The notes: generated by a model not told the origin, from the sequence alone. Counted from the stretch's first letter, positions 12,051 to 24,990 are shown. The stretch: DNA of 64,000 bases from Pholiota molesta (GCA_014925825.1 JACGCK010000082.1:1-64000); one strand, 5' to 3'. Numbers and translations: made by a program.

Positions 12051-12865
12051 ATCCTTGGATTCGTCAGTGGACCTGCGTTACAGATTACAATGATCCATCG
12101 AACTCCATCCACATCACTGGATCAAGTTAAGATAGACTTAGGCTCCATTCTTCGCAAAAATTCTCCGAATAGTTCGAGATTTTGGACCTGCATTGAGTGG
12201 GCATACATAACAGAAGCACCACGGTCATCGGCATTTCAATTGATCCTTGGGAGTTCCTGAATCGTCGAGTAACTCTCCTTCATCAATGCCATTTCATCTC
12301 AAACACATTAGGATATTGACCTACCTACTTACAAGAAACGGACATGAGACCGAGGTAGCTGCTTCTCGAAATGTGCACGGACTTCACGGAAGGTTTTCAA
12401 ACAGATTGAAGCCCTTCAAAGCCTTGTCTTCAACTAGAAATAGGATTTAGGATTCCAGCACGGCATGAAGTTAATCGAAAATTACTTCTGGGGTCCGGAA
12501 TTTGGATATCTCAGGCACTGAGTTTCTAGAGGATATAGACCTGGACCAGACCAGACCAGCATCGACTGGCAATGCTTTAGCGCAAGCTAAAGAAAATAGA
12601 CGACCGCCATTGTTAAGTTAATGCCTCGGTCTCAGTCGTGCGGGCCCCGAGCCATTCATCGTTTCAGCGGAGACGGACGCCTTCCGAAGTCAAACCTACT
12701 CTTCCAGTAGGTAGATTTCCCAAAGAATTCGAAAGTAACTCCGCACGTTCAGCATTCAAAGCCTCTTGCCCGAGATGGTGATGTCGGGCCACACGGGGCG
12801 TGAATATGCGTCAATTGTGATCGCTACCACAGCAATTATTTGATAAAGTTCCTGCTTTCCGGGCA

Positions 12866-12975
12866 TAAGAGAGTGGTTGCCGATGTATATACTTCCTAAG
12901 CCCAGGCGGTATAGTGTGGTTCGCGAAGGCGCTGTCCATCACACAGCGGCGATAGTTGGCGGGGTCGATCAGGTA
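12866..12975 (-). pseudogene. tyrosinase exon-5 relic
   Basis: This short stretch matches copy A between the LTRGIR-like block and the GCVMDGPFAKH region (compare 8735-8840). Gaps and a disrupted frame show that it is not coding. It is closer to copy A than to B or C although it lies between B and C. It is the remains of a fourth tyrosinase, on the same strand as the others. The surrounding DNA (about 12300-12850) also resembles the upstream flank of copy C (16090-16480), so duplicated flanks are interleaved here. Confidence 0.7.
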
Positions 12976-13564
12976 GAATACGCCCAGACGTGATGATTAG
13001 GATAGAGGATCATGAAGATTGATTCTGTTGGCCCAAGAAATTCCAGCTGGGCGCCTGGGATGTTGCTGATGATTAGCAAGAGTGGTTCGCCAATTCACAA
13101 ATAGTCCAAAGCCCAGTGGTGAGTCGAAAGGAGAGCGAATACGTTACAGAGTTGGAGGCCAGATTCCGGCTTGAGAAGAGTGGAGACAAGTGAGGACAAG
13201 CTGGACAAGTTCAATTCATTATTTCATATCAGATCCATATCATCCTGATTTAGCCTGGAAAATTCCGAGTCTGGGAAGTGCGCAAGTTGCCGACTGCAGA
13301 ATCGCTTGAAAATACTTAGCTCATCAGCGTATGCCATGGCTGCGTACAGCACAAGGGAGTGCTATTTGGCATCTACAAAAGATCGACATGGAATGTTTGT
13401 ACACTGGCCAGTCGGATTGGAAGAGAAATGTGTATATAGAAAGTTCAATTGGATAGGGTTAGATAACCACATCACTACATACTGTCCTACTAAGTATGAT
13501 GCATCTCGGATATACTGGAACGTATCGACTATGGTATTTAACTCCTAGGGTTTGAAGTAACTGA

Positions 13565-14394
13565 CACGTCGGGGGCGCCAAACTTTGGAGGCCCTCTAAA
13601 GATTGGCCCCAAAGTTTGACCCATAGGTTACATATGGAATTAGCTATGGAATCAACTTATATCTTATCTGCGGAGTGTATTTGTAGAGCGCCCCATTTAT
13701 TATCTTTGGGATAACGTGTGCATCCTTTCTGTAGACAATTCCAAATATTTTCTGCAAAGACAGTTCACAGGTTGGCGTAAATTATATCTGCGGGATTTTC
13801 TGCAGAGCCTTTTATATGTAATCTGTGGAGTTCTTCTACAGAGAATTGTAAAGATAACCTGCAGGCCAACCTGTAGAAAGTCTCTGCAGATTATCTGTAG
13901 AGTGAAGTTACAGAAGTCTCCAAAGGTTTCTCCAAAGATTATCTGCGGAGGGGCCCCAAAGATAATCACGTGACCCGGATGAGCGTACCGATTTACCTTT
14001 GGAGAGTCCCTGCAGATAATCTTTGGAGAAACCTTTGGAGACTTCTGTAACTTCACTCTACAGATAATCTGCAGAGACTTTCTACAGGTTGGCCTGCAGA
14101 TTATCTTTACAATTCTCTTTAGAAGAACTCCACAGATTACATATGAAAGGTCTCTGCAGAAAATCCCACAGATATAATTTACGCCAACCTGTGCACTGTC
14201 TTTGCAGAAAATATTTGGAATTGTCTACAGATAGGGTGCACACATTATTCCAAAGAGAATAAATGGGACATTCTATAAATACACTCCGCAGATAAAATAT
14301 AAATTCATTCCATAGCTAATTCCATATGTAACCTATGGGTCAAACTTTGGGACCAATCTTTAGATGGCCTCCGAAGTTTGGCGCCCCCGACGTG
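13565..14394. mobile_element. CACTA-like foldback element
   Basis: Two arms, 13565-13946 and 14012-14394, are near-perfect inverted copies (about 382 bp each) around a 65-bp spacer. The ends are CACGTCGGGGGCGCCAAAC and its complement, and the flanks are TGA at 13562-13564 and TGA at 14395-14397. A CAC terminus plus a 3-bp duplication is the signature of CACTA (En/Spm) elements. The arms contain many short inverted or direct words such as TATCTGCAGA, TATCTGTAGAG and CTCCAAAG, resembling CACTA subterminal repeats. No transposase is present, so it is non-autonomous. It sits in the 2.5-kb gap between tyrosinase B and C. Confidence 0.82.
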
Positions 14395-14468
14395 TGATGA
14401 TGCCAAGTCCAACGCAGTTCAAAAGTACGAAGGTAAGATCAAGGTCGGAAAACAGAATTAAAAAACAT

Positions 14469-15811
14469 TTAGATGTAAGTATAGCAATTATATTCGCTGT
14501 GAATATTCATGATTTTCCAGAGCGGAATGGTTGGTCCGAGAGATTTCGTCAGCTGGAGGGGTTGGTTAAGAGTGAGATTGACGGTAGGTGGATAGGTCGA
14601 GCTTCCTGATATTTCGTAAAGGCGCTCAGGCAACATTTGCTGCCAGTTCCACCAGATACGATCGAGATTGGCATGATGCAAAAAGAAAAGGGGATCTAAC
14701 GGGGAAATAATTCTAAATTAGAGAGCGTGGTGTAAATGAATCCATTCAACACGTACCTGCCGGACTAGAATAGTAATTGCTCATTTCTCCGCCGACGGCA
14801 AAGTGTCCTCCATCATGCAGCTTGTGGATTAACACATTTGACGTCCCTTCCACTTCAGCACGGAATAAGGCAGATGTTGGCTGCTTCATAGCGTTTGCCA
14901 CTGCTTTAGAATTGATATAGATTGAGTTTTCATTCGCTATTCCTCGCGTCAGACAATACGGTGCTGTTCTCAGTTTTCCTGGACCGAGGGGGACAGTATA
15001 ATTAGCGAAAGGACCGTCCAGAACGCACCCCCGAAAGTCCTCTGGAAAAACCAATTGGTCAGCAGAGATATTCTGTGGAACCACATAGGTCCCTGGGACC
15101 CCGTCACCGCCGAAGCCAGTTATCGGATCGAAGACTGGTGCGTTCTTGATCCTATGAATGTCATCGTACTTCATGAGATGTGCAAAATGCGAGAAATTGA
15201 ATAATGATAAAACATACGAAGAAGCTGAATCTGTATCTTGGGTCCAATCCCAGTACCTGTTCAACAAACGCTGAGAACATATGTAAGTAGTAGTATATAT
15301 AAGTGAAGACATACGGTGTATAGCCCTTATAACCACATTCGTTTCGAAGAGCGCTTTCATATTGTTGGAGGAAATGCCTATGCCAGCCGAGAAATTGGCC
15401 CTGCAAATATGCATTATTATTTGTAGTGAAATAGAAGGGAAAATTGGCTTACTACACGGTGCACAAAATCAGCGTTTTCGAGGTGGTAGGCCTGAAATTC
15501 GTCGAATCGGGTCTTCGCCTCCGGGAGGACAGGTTCTTGAGCAGGAAGGGATTGTAAGCACAATATTGCTCTGATGTAATCGCTTTTCTGAGAATCGGTT
15601 AAAGTTCTCCTGAAAAAACAAAGTTGAAAACATCGGAGTGGCATTCTAAATGTTGAAATTCTTACCATTCTTGACGCTTATGGGGGTCTTTGCAAAGTTT
15701 TTGGCCTCGTTGATCAAGGGAGCCGGAGATTTTCTCCAAAGATGCAAAAGCCGGAATAAAAACTGCACTAAGAAGTAAAAAAGAAAAGAGAGCGAGGGAT
15801 GTTGAAGGCAT
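14469..15811 (-). CDS. secreted tyrosinase (copy C)
   Basis: Six exons (15811-15666, 15609-15453, 15400-15315, 15256-15218, 15151-14757, 14695-14469) give 349 residues. Every exon has the same length as in copy B, so B and C are a recent tandem duplicate. The CuA (FQAYHLEN, HRVGQFLGWHRHF, PYWDW) and CuB (LHDGGHFAVGG, PLFYLHHANLDRIWW) ligands are all present, so the enzyme should be functional. It has a signal peptide after MPSTSLALFSFLLL. The TATAAAG box is 48 nt upstream and the duplicated unit extends at least 400 bp upstream of the start. A CACTA-like foldback ends 75 bp beyond the stop codon. Confidence 0.92.
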
Positions 15812-15858
15812 TAGGCTTGCTGGAATTGATAGAAACCGAGTGGGCATACCATGGCGCG

Positions 15859-15865
15859 CTTTATA
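15859..15865 (-). promoter_or_regulatory. TATAAAG box of tyrosinase C
   Basis: Same word and nearly the same distance to the start codon as in copy B. Confidence 0.6.
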
Positions 15866-15899
15866 ACGTTTACATCTCACCTGAGCATGCGATTGTAGA

Positions 15900-18433
15900 A
15901 TCTGACGATTTATCTGGAGCACTTGTTCAAGTTGAAATGTAATTGCGATCCATTCCTCCCCCAGAGAGATAGCTCGATATCTCTGACCTGCCCAAGAAAT
16001 CATCATGCACTCACACATAAGAGAAGGGTCTTCGGCATTTACCTTAACAATAAAATTGTTGGAGTGCCTGGATCGTGTAGGCCATACAAGAAATGGAAGT
16101 GAGGTAATATCGAGCTAGCTGCTGCTCGAAGCGCCTACGGACTCCCCGGAAGGTTTTCAAAGAGGTAGAAATTCATCGAAGACTTGAATCGATAGAGAAA
16201 TAGGCTTCAAGTACGGAATAAAGTTAATCGAGTACGAAGTAGATTCGGCCAGGCATTTAGCACGCTAAAGGACACAACTCGTAGAGAAAAGCCAACCTCG
16301 GTTGCGAGGGGTAATCAGCCTGGCGTTATTCATTTTGTACTTCTAAGTTCTTCTGGGCCTCCTCCAGCCCTCGGGGCATACTTTTTAAAAAAAAATTGGC
16401 TTGAGCTAGTGGGCGTATCTGTACAGTAAACTTAAATAATTGCTACCACCGCAGTCTATAGTTATTTGATAAGCACCAAGATAGCATCAGGCTCTGTGTA
16501 AAGCATGAGAATTAGATTTGATTTCTACACTCACCATATTGCTTGGGGTGAAAGGCAAGGCGTACGTACCAAAAAAAAAAAAAAAGTGCAAGCAAAAGGT
16601 ACACGCTAAAATTCAATGCTGGTCTGGTATGATTATATTAGGGGACCGATTGGTGAAGCTGAGGCCCCAGATCGGATGCCGCCCAGTCCCCTGCCACAAA
16701 GCCTCGGGAAGCCATGCTAGCCGCATTCTGGACCAATTCCAAATTTGGTCACTCTAATGAAGTAGATCGGTTCCATCGCGGAATAACTCCACTGTCCTAG
16801 TCAAGAAAGAGGATAAAGCAGACCCGGGAATCGAGGGCATAGCGCAGAGTCATGACTGCAAGATTTTGGAACTGTCATCACAAGCTGGATTGTGGAATGA
16901 TCAATAAGTTTGGATTCAGAATACACAGAATTGGAAGCATTTGCCATCGATTCTCTCATAATCCGACGATCGTGAAGGCGGGTACCTACTACCGAAGTCC
17001 CCAATTATCAATATATGGCCGCTTTCTAGAAATTTGAAGACAAAACTTGAAGGCAACCATAACATGGCAGTTCTTCAAAAGCTGTCTACTCAGAATATGG
17101 ATGGTTAAGGGGGCCCTAATTAATTTACGTTAACGGCGTAAGTTTCTGGCTACGGCTCTTACGACAGTTTCAGTATGATTAGCGTTATGATCAAAGCCCC
17201 GAAAGGTTGCTCTGCAAAATAATACCCGCTACCAAGTAAAATTAGTTTCGCATGAGAAGATTCTATTGAGAAAGTATTGCACCCCAGAGGTTCCGCTGGT
17301 TGAGATGACACACTCTCCGAGGCAGCCACTAGAAAAAGGTCAAACCAATAGCCAGCAAGTGTTGGAGCGGCAACTTTCTCTAAGGCTGTGATACATGTGC
17401 TTGTTACTACGAGAGAGCACTGGCTAATTTAACATCACCGACATGGATGGATCAGTGCAATTACTTGTGGTGCCAGATAGCCCAAAACAGTGAGGCCTAG
17501 ATGAAAGGCCGTCCGATGACAAGAATGCATCAGTGCGTGTGTAGGCAAAGAAAAGACAGCCAGTTATTTGATGCAGTGCCCGGTGCCCCAGTGCCCCAGA
17601 GTCGTATGAGATGGTTATCGAAAGTCGGTATCATCAATGTCATTGACATGGAGAGGTCTCAAATAGATTCAGGACTTTTCAGTTCTCGAATATCGTCTGG
17701 CGGGCATCGAGCCAACAGTTACAGAAGATTTGTATTTGTTCAAATTTCAAAAGAGATCCACAGAATAGGCGGGAGGGCTCAGTGGACCAAGTGGGTGGTT
17801 GATATCGACCGAGTACTGCCTCATTTACATGCATCCATGCATTTGATGTACGGACTCGCCCAAAATCCGTCCGATTCGCAGTTGCCATAAACACGATAAT
17901 CCAGAAAGTGAGTGGGCCTTGAGCTGGGATACTAGTGATTGAGAGGACCAGGGGTACAAAGCGACCTTTTCAAAGATTGGCGAATGGGTAAGTGGAGGCC
18001 AATGCTCGAAGTCTGGTCCAACTGGTGGCCGTTGCATGCAAGAGCGGGGAGGCAACCTGTAGCCTGTTCCCCTAAACGCCGGTCTGATCGGCTTGAACGT
18101 TGAACGTTGAACGTTCACAAGGTCGGCGCTTGACGAACGGGCAGAGACCTGCAGAAGCAGATCAGTATTAGGTCAATTTTTTGATTGATACTACCTGTAT
18201 TATGTATTACTCGTCACAATCATGACCTACTATAGTATGATCATTGGGCGAGGTGGAATAAATAATCACGAAAACAGGTACTAGTGGTACCTGATAATCA
18301 TGAAATAAAGGGGAGTGTATGGAAGGCAGGCGCATCATGAAGGAAAAACGAAAAAACCCCAAACCATGAACCCATGTCTGATGAAAAAAAGCCGATGCAA
18401 ATGAAAAAGAGCTGATCGAAATCGGTGTCTCGT
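15900..18433. other. duplicated flank and empty intergenic DNA
   Basis: 16090-16480 is similar to 12330-12860 (for example GAAGGTTTTCAAA and the TATTTGATAA stretch), so it is the upstream flank shared by the tyrosinase duplicates. From 16500 to 18433 I see no gene. There is an A-run at 16570-16585 and a triple GAACGTT at about 18094-18115. Confidence 0.5.
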
Positions 18434-20033
18434 TCAAGTGGCGGAATATGTCGGAGGCATTTCTACCACTGTAACGCCTGGTCGAACCGTACCATCCGGG
18501 AGGCGTACCCCACTATCCTCATGCAGCACGACGACTTCCGACTCGGTAGGGCCACCACTATCAGTTGCCGGAGAGGAACATGTCGAAAACGAGGGTTGTT
18601 GCGTGGGTTGAGAAGCCCTCCATGGCTTAATTGGAGCCAGGTGTTGCGCATTCCTTGCCTCCGAAAACACAGGCCCAGCCCCGCCGATACCCACTGGCAC
18701 TGGTCGCTTGTTATCTGAGGATAATTGCGGGGAAGCATTGTTGTCTCTTGAAAAGAGCGAGGTATTGGGGGTATGAGGAGCTTGTGGCATATTCGCTTGC
18801 TCGGTTGGAGGGGAGGTGAAGGGCTGTACATTATTGGCGTTCGAGGTGTCAACCCTTCCATGCCGTTTGTGGTTGCGCCGCCGTAGGAAGGACAGAAGGA
18901 AAACGAGGAGGAGAACTACGAAGCCTATAACGACGCCTACAATGGTTCCGACGACATGGCTATGACTTGTGCTGGTCGCATTCAAATTAGAGGGCTCGCC
19001 CGAAGAAATTGCACTAGAGCTAGACTTTGTGGTTGTAGTGCCGGATCCTCCATCACTGTTTACGGTGGCCGTTGCGGGAATCGATGCTCCAATCGAACCG
19101 CCTACAGAGATGCCAGCCGAATCTCCGTTCTGCACGATGACATTGTAGAGCGATAAAGGCACGGTATTGTTGTTACCGTTGTATGTGACCTTGATGGTGT
19201 GCTGGCCTGCAGGAAGCAGACCTGTGGTAAAAAATCGTTGATTAAATAGTGCGCCTGTAATTTGCGCCGCGCTCCCATCCAAGTCGAAAATGAAAGAGCT
19301 GCCGCCATCGACAGAATAAGTCCCCGTCGTGGGTGCGGCTGGTAATTGCGATAAATAAAAGCCCAGCCACGTCAAAGTTCGGCCTAGACAGGAGTCGATG
19401 AGGTCTGAGGTAGCGATAGATTTGCAAATGTATGTGCGTACCTGTAAATTGAATGTTCATCGTGGCGCCACTTTGCGTCGCAATATATCCTGGTGCGTTC
19501 GGAGTCCATCCTGATCCATATGTCATCGACGAGTCGTCGGAATCAATCATCAACGTTGCATTGGTGCGGGACACACTCGCAGATGGAATATACATCAGAA
19601 AATCGAACCAATAGCCATCCGGGTTTGCAGTCGTTACCGTAACCTCAATGGTATGTTTCCCGTCCGTGAGTCCATTGATCTCGCAGTGCGTATCGAAATT
19701 GAGCCCGAAAGTGAGGTTGTAATTGGGGATCGTTTGGCCGTCGACAGTACACGTCCGAGATGGATTGTTCTGACTCAAATCCGACCCGACAATGCCCACA
19801 TAAGTCCCTAAACACGATAGCTTCAGCGACGAAAAAAAAACGCATAAGGATATCAACGTACCAGAGAAGGTGTAAGAGAAACTCCCGGTTCCTTTAGTAT
19901 AATGGCTGGTACTTTCGTAGGGAGCTCCGGAATTCCCCATGCTATCATGGCTACCTTTGTCGGCGATCCAACCTGCAGAATAGTTGATACCAGAGTCGGT
20001 GTCGTCGATCATTATCAAGGTATCCGCCGTCAT
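18434..20033 (-). CDS. single-pass membrane protein, mushroom family (copy 1)
   Basis: Three exons (20033-19862, 19807-19442, 19383-18434) give 495 residues. Two extracellular beta-rich repeats each open with a D-D/S-D-S-x-I/M-x-Y-x-x-GW motif (IDDTDSGINYSAGW and IDSDDSSMTYGSGW) and contain the LDG/VDGQ and GKHTIEV/GQHTIKV strands. A Ser/Thr-rich stalk follows, then one hydrophobic helix (near residue 330, VVGTIVGVVIGFVVLLLVF) with an RRR-N-KR stop, and a cytoplasmic tail ending HEDSGVRLPDG...MPPTYS. The tail holds a PPxY motif. I know this architecture as an expanded, functionally unassigned Agaricomycete family. Ligand binding by the galactose-binding-like ectodomain is inference. Two relatives are at 23035 and 59832. 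Confidence 0.85.
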
Positions 20034-20773
20034 CTCGCTCTAACGTGACCGGGATGAGGTCGAAGGAGAGGAGGATATGTAGGGGAAAGGAAGATGTCCC
20101 GCATTTCTGCTAAACCCTCCAAGGCTGATCAAACACGAGGATACAATTCAATGGCGCGGGAATATAACATCGTCCCTGGCCATGAACTATGCTATATCCC
20201 AAAGTTGTTCTCGGAATTTTCCACATAGCGAACGGACACACATGTGTTCATAAGTACATGTGGATTTAGCGGCTAGTTCACGCCAAGTCCACGCCCTAAA
20301 CGCCCCAAACCCCCGATAGCCGAAAAAAATATGTAAGTTTCTAAAGCAAAGAGCGAAATAACGTCTACTTCCCAGAATCTATGTCACTGCGATTGCCATG
20401 GCCAAGATAGAGATGTTTATAATGATGTGCTGCATGAACGGGTGAGAGCGAAGTGAAAGTTCTCCCTACCGCCGAACTCAGAAGAGCCAAACCTGCCCGA
20501 CAGCAGGACATCACTGACTAGTACACATTCCAGGTTTCAAACGGAAAGAGAAGCATCCGAATGTACAGAACCAGAAAATACTGAATTGTTAAGTACAGCC
20601 ACGGACTGAGAGTGACATGGAGGTCGGGGTGAAGTTGTCGTGCCCTCCCATCACCCAAACCTGAACCGGATTCGCACGGACCACAACGTTCCCAACCCTG
20701 TTCATATCTACCACCAACTTTACACCTCCAACGTCGTCGGCGTCGATGCATCTTCCTGACGACGTCCACAAGC

Positions 20774-22500
20774 ATGGTCGTTGAAACCATAGCGCTTGGC
20801 CTTCTCGGGGCCTTCCAATCTATGGCAACAAAAAATGCCCCGGCAAAGATCGCAGTGTTGGGCGGTGGACTGACGGGACTGTCTTCAGCATTCCATCTCT
20901 CACGAAGGTTCCCGAAATCCAAAGTCTTTCTGTTGGATAATCAAACTCAACTGGGAGGCTGGGTAAGGTCGGAACGGGTGGCATTACCGGAATTCGGGGG
21001 CTCTGTACTGCTGGAAGGAGGGCCACGGACGCTGCGACCTAATAGTAAAGCTGTACTCGAACTGGTGAGCTGGATATAGACCTGTTTTAAGTTATCCGCT
21101 AAGCATCTTGTTAAGATAAACCTTTTGAACCTCGAAGACAAGGTTATTACAGTACCAAAGACAGCTGCTCCAGCCAAAAACCGCTTTCTTTACATACCCA
21201 AATCAGATACCTTCCAATTCAGAGGGCTCAGCCGTCTATCCCTTTCAGCTTCTCCGTTGCTCCTGTACATAGTAGGCAACCTACTCGTTGAACCTTTCAA
21301 GCGAAGGAATCGGGGAGCAGATTTGCAAGACGAAAGTCTGGAAGCATTCCTCACGCGACATTTCGGCCCCACCTTCGCGCGGATCTTTGGCAGCGCCTTG
21401 TTACATGGGATATATGCGTCTGATGCGCGAAAGATTAGCGTTCGCACTGCTTTCCCTACTCTCTGGGATATTGAGAACGGAGGAAGAGGAAGCTTGGTGA
21501 TAGGTATTCTTCGCAAGAACTTATGGCCCTTCGCATCGCAGGGCAATAACCCACCAGATGATTCATACGAACTGGGAAAGACTTCCGAGATGATGCGCGA
21601 CGCTTCGGTTTATTCATTTCGAGATGGGATGCAGACATTGACCAATGCATTGGAAGATCATCTGCAAACGAGACCTAACGTCAGCGTCTTGAAAAACGTG
21701 GAAATCTTGAGTCTCAAATCGCTGGAAGATCATTCGTTCGAGGTTAATAATATCTTATTTTCATCCTTTATTCTCTGACGTACTTTCAGGTAGTCCATTC
21801 AGGTGGAGAACCTTTGCAAGTCACGCATGTGGCTTCTGCTCTTCCTCTTCCAGCCTTAGAACGCATCCTGGACTCTAGGCCTCATCCAAAAATTCCAAAC
21901 CTTGCCGCCAATCCAAGCACAAGTGTAAACGTTGTTAATCTCGTCTTCCCATGCCCTCCCTCGCATATTCATCCCGAAGGATTCGGCTACCTCATCCCGC
22001 GGCCGCCAGAGGGATACAGTACAACACCTTCTCCAGGCGTCCTCGGTGTAGTCTTCGACTCTTGTTCACTACATGAGCAGGATACGCCTCGTACCGACGA
22101 CTACTTCACGCAGTCCCCCTTCACCAAGCTTACCATAATGACCGGCGGTCCCTATACAAGCCTTCCCCTACCCCCTCACACATCCTCGACATCGAGCACC
22201 GATAACCCTCCGTTCATTCGTGCGCTTCTTGACGAACTACAGGTCCAGCTGTGTGCCTCCTTGAAGGGAAATATCCCGGATCCTATTTATTGGCGTATCT
22301 GGGAAAACAAGAACTGTATCCCAACGCTGCTTCCAGGCCATCGCGAGAGGATTACGGAAATGCAGTCGATGTTGAGGGACGAAAAGGATGGCTGGGGAGG
22401 GCGCCTTGCAGTTATTGGTGCGGGCGTTGGGGGTGTGAGCGTGGGTGACTGTGTCGAAGCTGGTAGGAAGGTGGCAGCGGAATGGGATCCAAACCAATGA
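20774..22500 (+). CDS. HEM14: protoporphyrinogen oxidase
   Basis: Three exons (20774-21064, 21116-21742, 21790-22500) give 542 residues. The enzyme oxidises protoporphyrinogen IX to protoporphyrin IX in the inner mitochondrial membrane, the penultimate haem step. A dinucleotide fold (IAVLGGGLTGLSSAFHL) binds FAD, and GGWVRSE and LLEGGPRTLRP are family blocks. LEAFLTRHFGPTFARIF and GIYASDARKISVRTAFP identify PPOX, and the C-terminal VIGAGVGGVSVGDC returns to the FAD site. Two start codons are possible; the second (MATKNAPAK) would remove a short hydrophobic leader. Part of the 3' end is duplicated as a relic at 24991-25345. Confidence 0.93.
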
Positions 22501-23034
22501 ATTGATATACCTATGATCGACGAGTGTCTATATCATCCAGATCTTGTTTTCCGTCCTGATCGGAGAACTGGCTTCGTCAGTCATCATTTGCTGTGGAATA
22601 CAAAAACGTAGCACTTATTATTTATCATTAGATTTATTAGATTAATCTACGCAAGCCCTATGGTAAGTGTAGTTTCCTTCAGAATCGGAATCCCATCGCG
22701 CAAGCTCACCTGATTTTAGCCTGATTTCCAAAGAGGTTGCCAGGAGTTCAAGTTGCCAATGTCTGAATGCCATACATTCACACAGCCACTTACTTATTAG
22801 TTCGTTGGCAACATCAGCGCTCATCAGCGTATATGATGCATCTGATGCTTTCTGTTCACTTGTCTGTTTCGTTCTGTTCGTACTCACCCACGCTCCCCAA
22901 AAGTTAAAATGCCTGCGGATTGCCTTGCGGACGTCCTTCTCGCGTTAATATCGGGGCAGTTCCTCAGGATGTTTGCAACTCCCACCACGACCTCGATTTT
23001 GAAGACCAAGCTCAACATATAGGCACACGTAGAA

Positions 23035-24972
23035 ATGTCCCAATGGATACGAGCGGATGACTTCGATAGCAGAATTGCGTATAGCAGTACTGGATGGTTG
23101 GCTCTCCAACTCTCTGGAATGGCGACTACGGATTACGATTTCTTCAACCTACAAGATGCATTCTTGGGGACGGCGCATGTCGTGATTGGGACGGATTCGA
23201 GTACACAATCCGACTTCTCATTTGCGTTCAATGGTTTGTCCACTCTCCCTGCTTATGCTCGATACGGTGCTCTGATGATCTACTAGGCACTGGCGTGGCT
23301 GTCTATGGAATGTTTTACGCACTTTCCTCCGTCTGTCTACAGAATTGCACTGATGCAGATATAATTCCTCTATCTTGGGCCTGCTTCGTTGACGGAGTGA
23401 GCATCCCCTCAAACCAACCTTTCGGACACTTCCCGTGGCAGAGTTATTGTGAAAAAGACGACCTATCAGATGGACCACACATCATCAGTGCGCAGATTTT
23501 TCATAGGAATGTTTCCATTTCTGTAGCTTCGGGATTCTATCTGGACTTCATTCAGTACCTCCCAAGTCCCTCCTCCCTTTCCACTGATTCCGATGACGGG
23601 TACCTTACGATCGATTCTACGGACCCACAACTTTCGTTTGCAAAGGATTGGCAAACACTGGGTTCAGCAAAAATGACGCAGGATGAGTATGTTTTCTTTG
23701 TTGAATTCACTGGTGATTATTTTCATCGTCTTTCTTCTTCATATTCATCTGATCCTACAACTACAAGGCATTTGGCTAGCCTGGTACAGTCTGTCACCAT
23801 ACGCCATCTCCATTCTTGACCCACCACTTCTGAAGATATGGAATTCTACAAGCGAAGGTGTACCGTGCAATTACAAGATCGACGGAGGGAATCCGATCAG
23901 TTTCACGATTTCCATTGAAGGTTCCGACGCAGTAAATCCAAAGACTTACAACAACGTCATATTCCAAACCCCAACACTTTCCGCTGGAAAGCACCACCTT
24001 TCAGTTTCAGCCACCAACTTCAACGGCCTTGGCGGATATCCGATCACTCTTGACTATCTCATAGTGCAACAAGCTCCGATAGCTGATACAGCGGCACCTA
24101 CTACTACCTCCCCTCTGACATCGCCGCTTGCAACCCAAGTCAATAATCCGACACATAGCCACCATATGAACGTCGGAGCTATTGCAGGAGGAGCCATCGG
24201 CGGAACCCTGCTCATGATTGCGTTAATCATTTCCCTCGTTATGGTCAAGAAACGTCGAAAATCTTGCACTACCGATGGTGATAGCGTTCTCGAGACTGAT
24301 CCTTTACCGGGGACCATCAAGCTGGAGCCGTTTAGGGATAGCGTTGAGAAAACAACAGCGACAGCACTTCCTGGTGGTTCGGAAAGCTCGACCTTAGTCG
24401 CAAGGACTGCACCTTCTTTGCAACCTAAAAATCGAGCCCCTCCTCGTCTTCACAGTTCCACAGCAATTTCCGTCACATCTTCGTCGGACTCACCCCTCGC
24501 TTTAATTTCACCTACACCACCCCTATTAGAAAACATCATTGATCCGTTCATCGATCCCGGTTTCTTCAAGCCATCTAGCGCCACCCAGTCGGCCCTTTCT
24601 CTTTGCGTATCCGATGCACAAGCTTCGACGTCATCCCTTCACTCCCATTCACAATTTCTCCCCGCCGAAGAAGTGAGCGGAGCCAATTCACACCCGCCTA
24701 ACAGTTCATCGCCACTTACCGATGGTTCAAAACCTCGCCATGTAAACTCTCCAGCCATTGAAACTACTGCGTCCCAGAATCTGGAAGAACAAACTGAAGT
24801 TCTCAATATTCCACGACCGCCTCGGCCGACTTCCATTTCTCGATCTACTCCTAATGCTAATGATCGCCGTATCTCGAGAATTGTGAGGCATGCGGATAGT
24901 GGGATACGATTATCACGGGCACGGAATTCGGCCAATATATTAGAGCTTCCACCAGAGTATACCGTGGAATAA
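23035..24972 (+). CDS. single-pass membrane protein, mushroom family (copy 2)
   Basis: Three exons (23035-23233, 23287-23712, 23768-24972) give 609 residues. The layout equals copy 1: an N-terminal repeat (DDFDSRIAYSSTGW), a Cys-containing strand with SWACFVDGVSI, a second repeat (TIDSTDPQLSFAKDW), a Ser/Thr stalk, one membrane helix (GAIAGGAIGGTLLMIALII) followed by KKRRK, and a long low-complexity tail ending RHADSGIRLSR...LPPEYTVE. The HxDSGxRL and PPxY tail signature is shared with copy 1. Intron positions match copy 1 as well: each intron splits a Gly codon after F-N-G or F-T-G. Function is unknown; a cell-surface sensor or adhesion role is inference. Confidence 0.84.
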
Positions 24973-24990
24973 TCTGATGGATCGCAGCCC

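Noticed and set aside
18094..18115. Triple GAACGTT direct repeat
   Set aside because: Three short copies only; a microsatellite, no functional context.
22642..23000. Minus-strand frame of 81 codons with plausible splice signals (FRHWQLELLATSLEIRLKSG)
   Set aside because: No start exon could be found upstream (a stop closes the frame), and no family is recognised; too weak to call a gene.
23094..23819. 241-codon plus frame overlapping the membrane-protein gene
   Set aside because: Its second half is the true exon 2 in frame; the first part is exon 1 read in the wrong frame.
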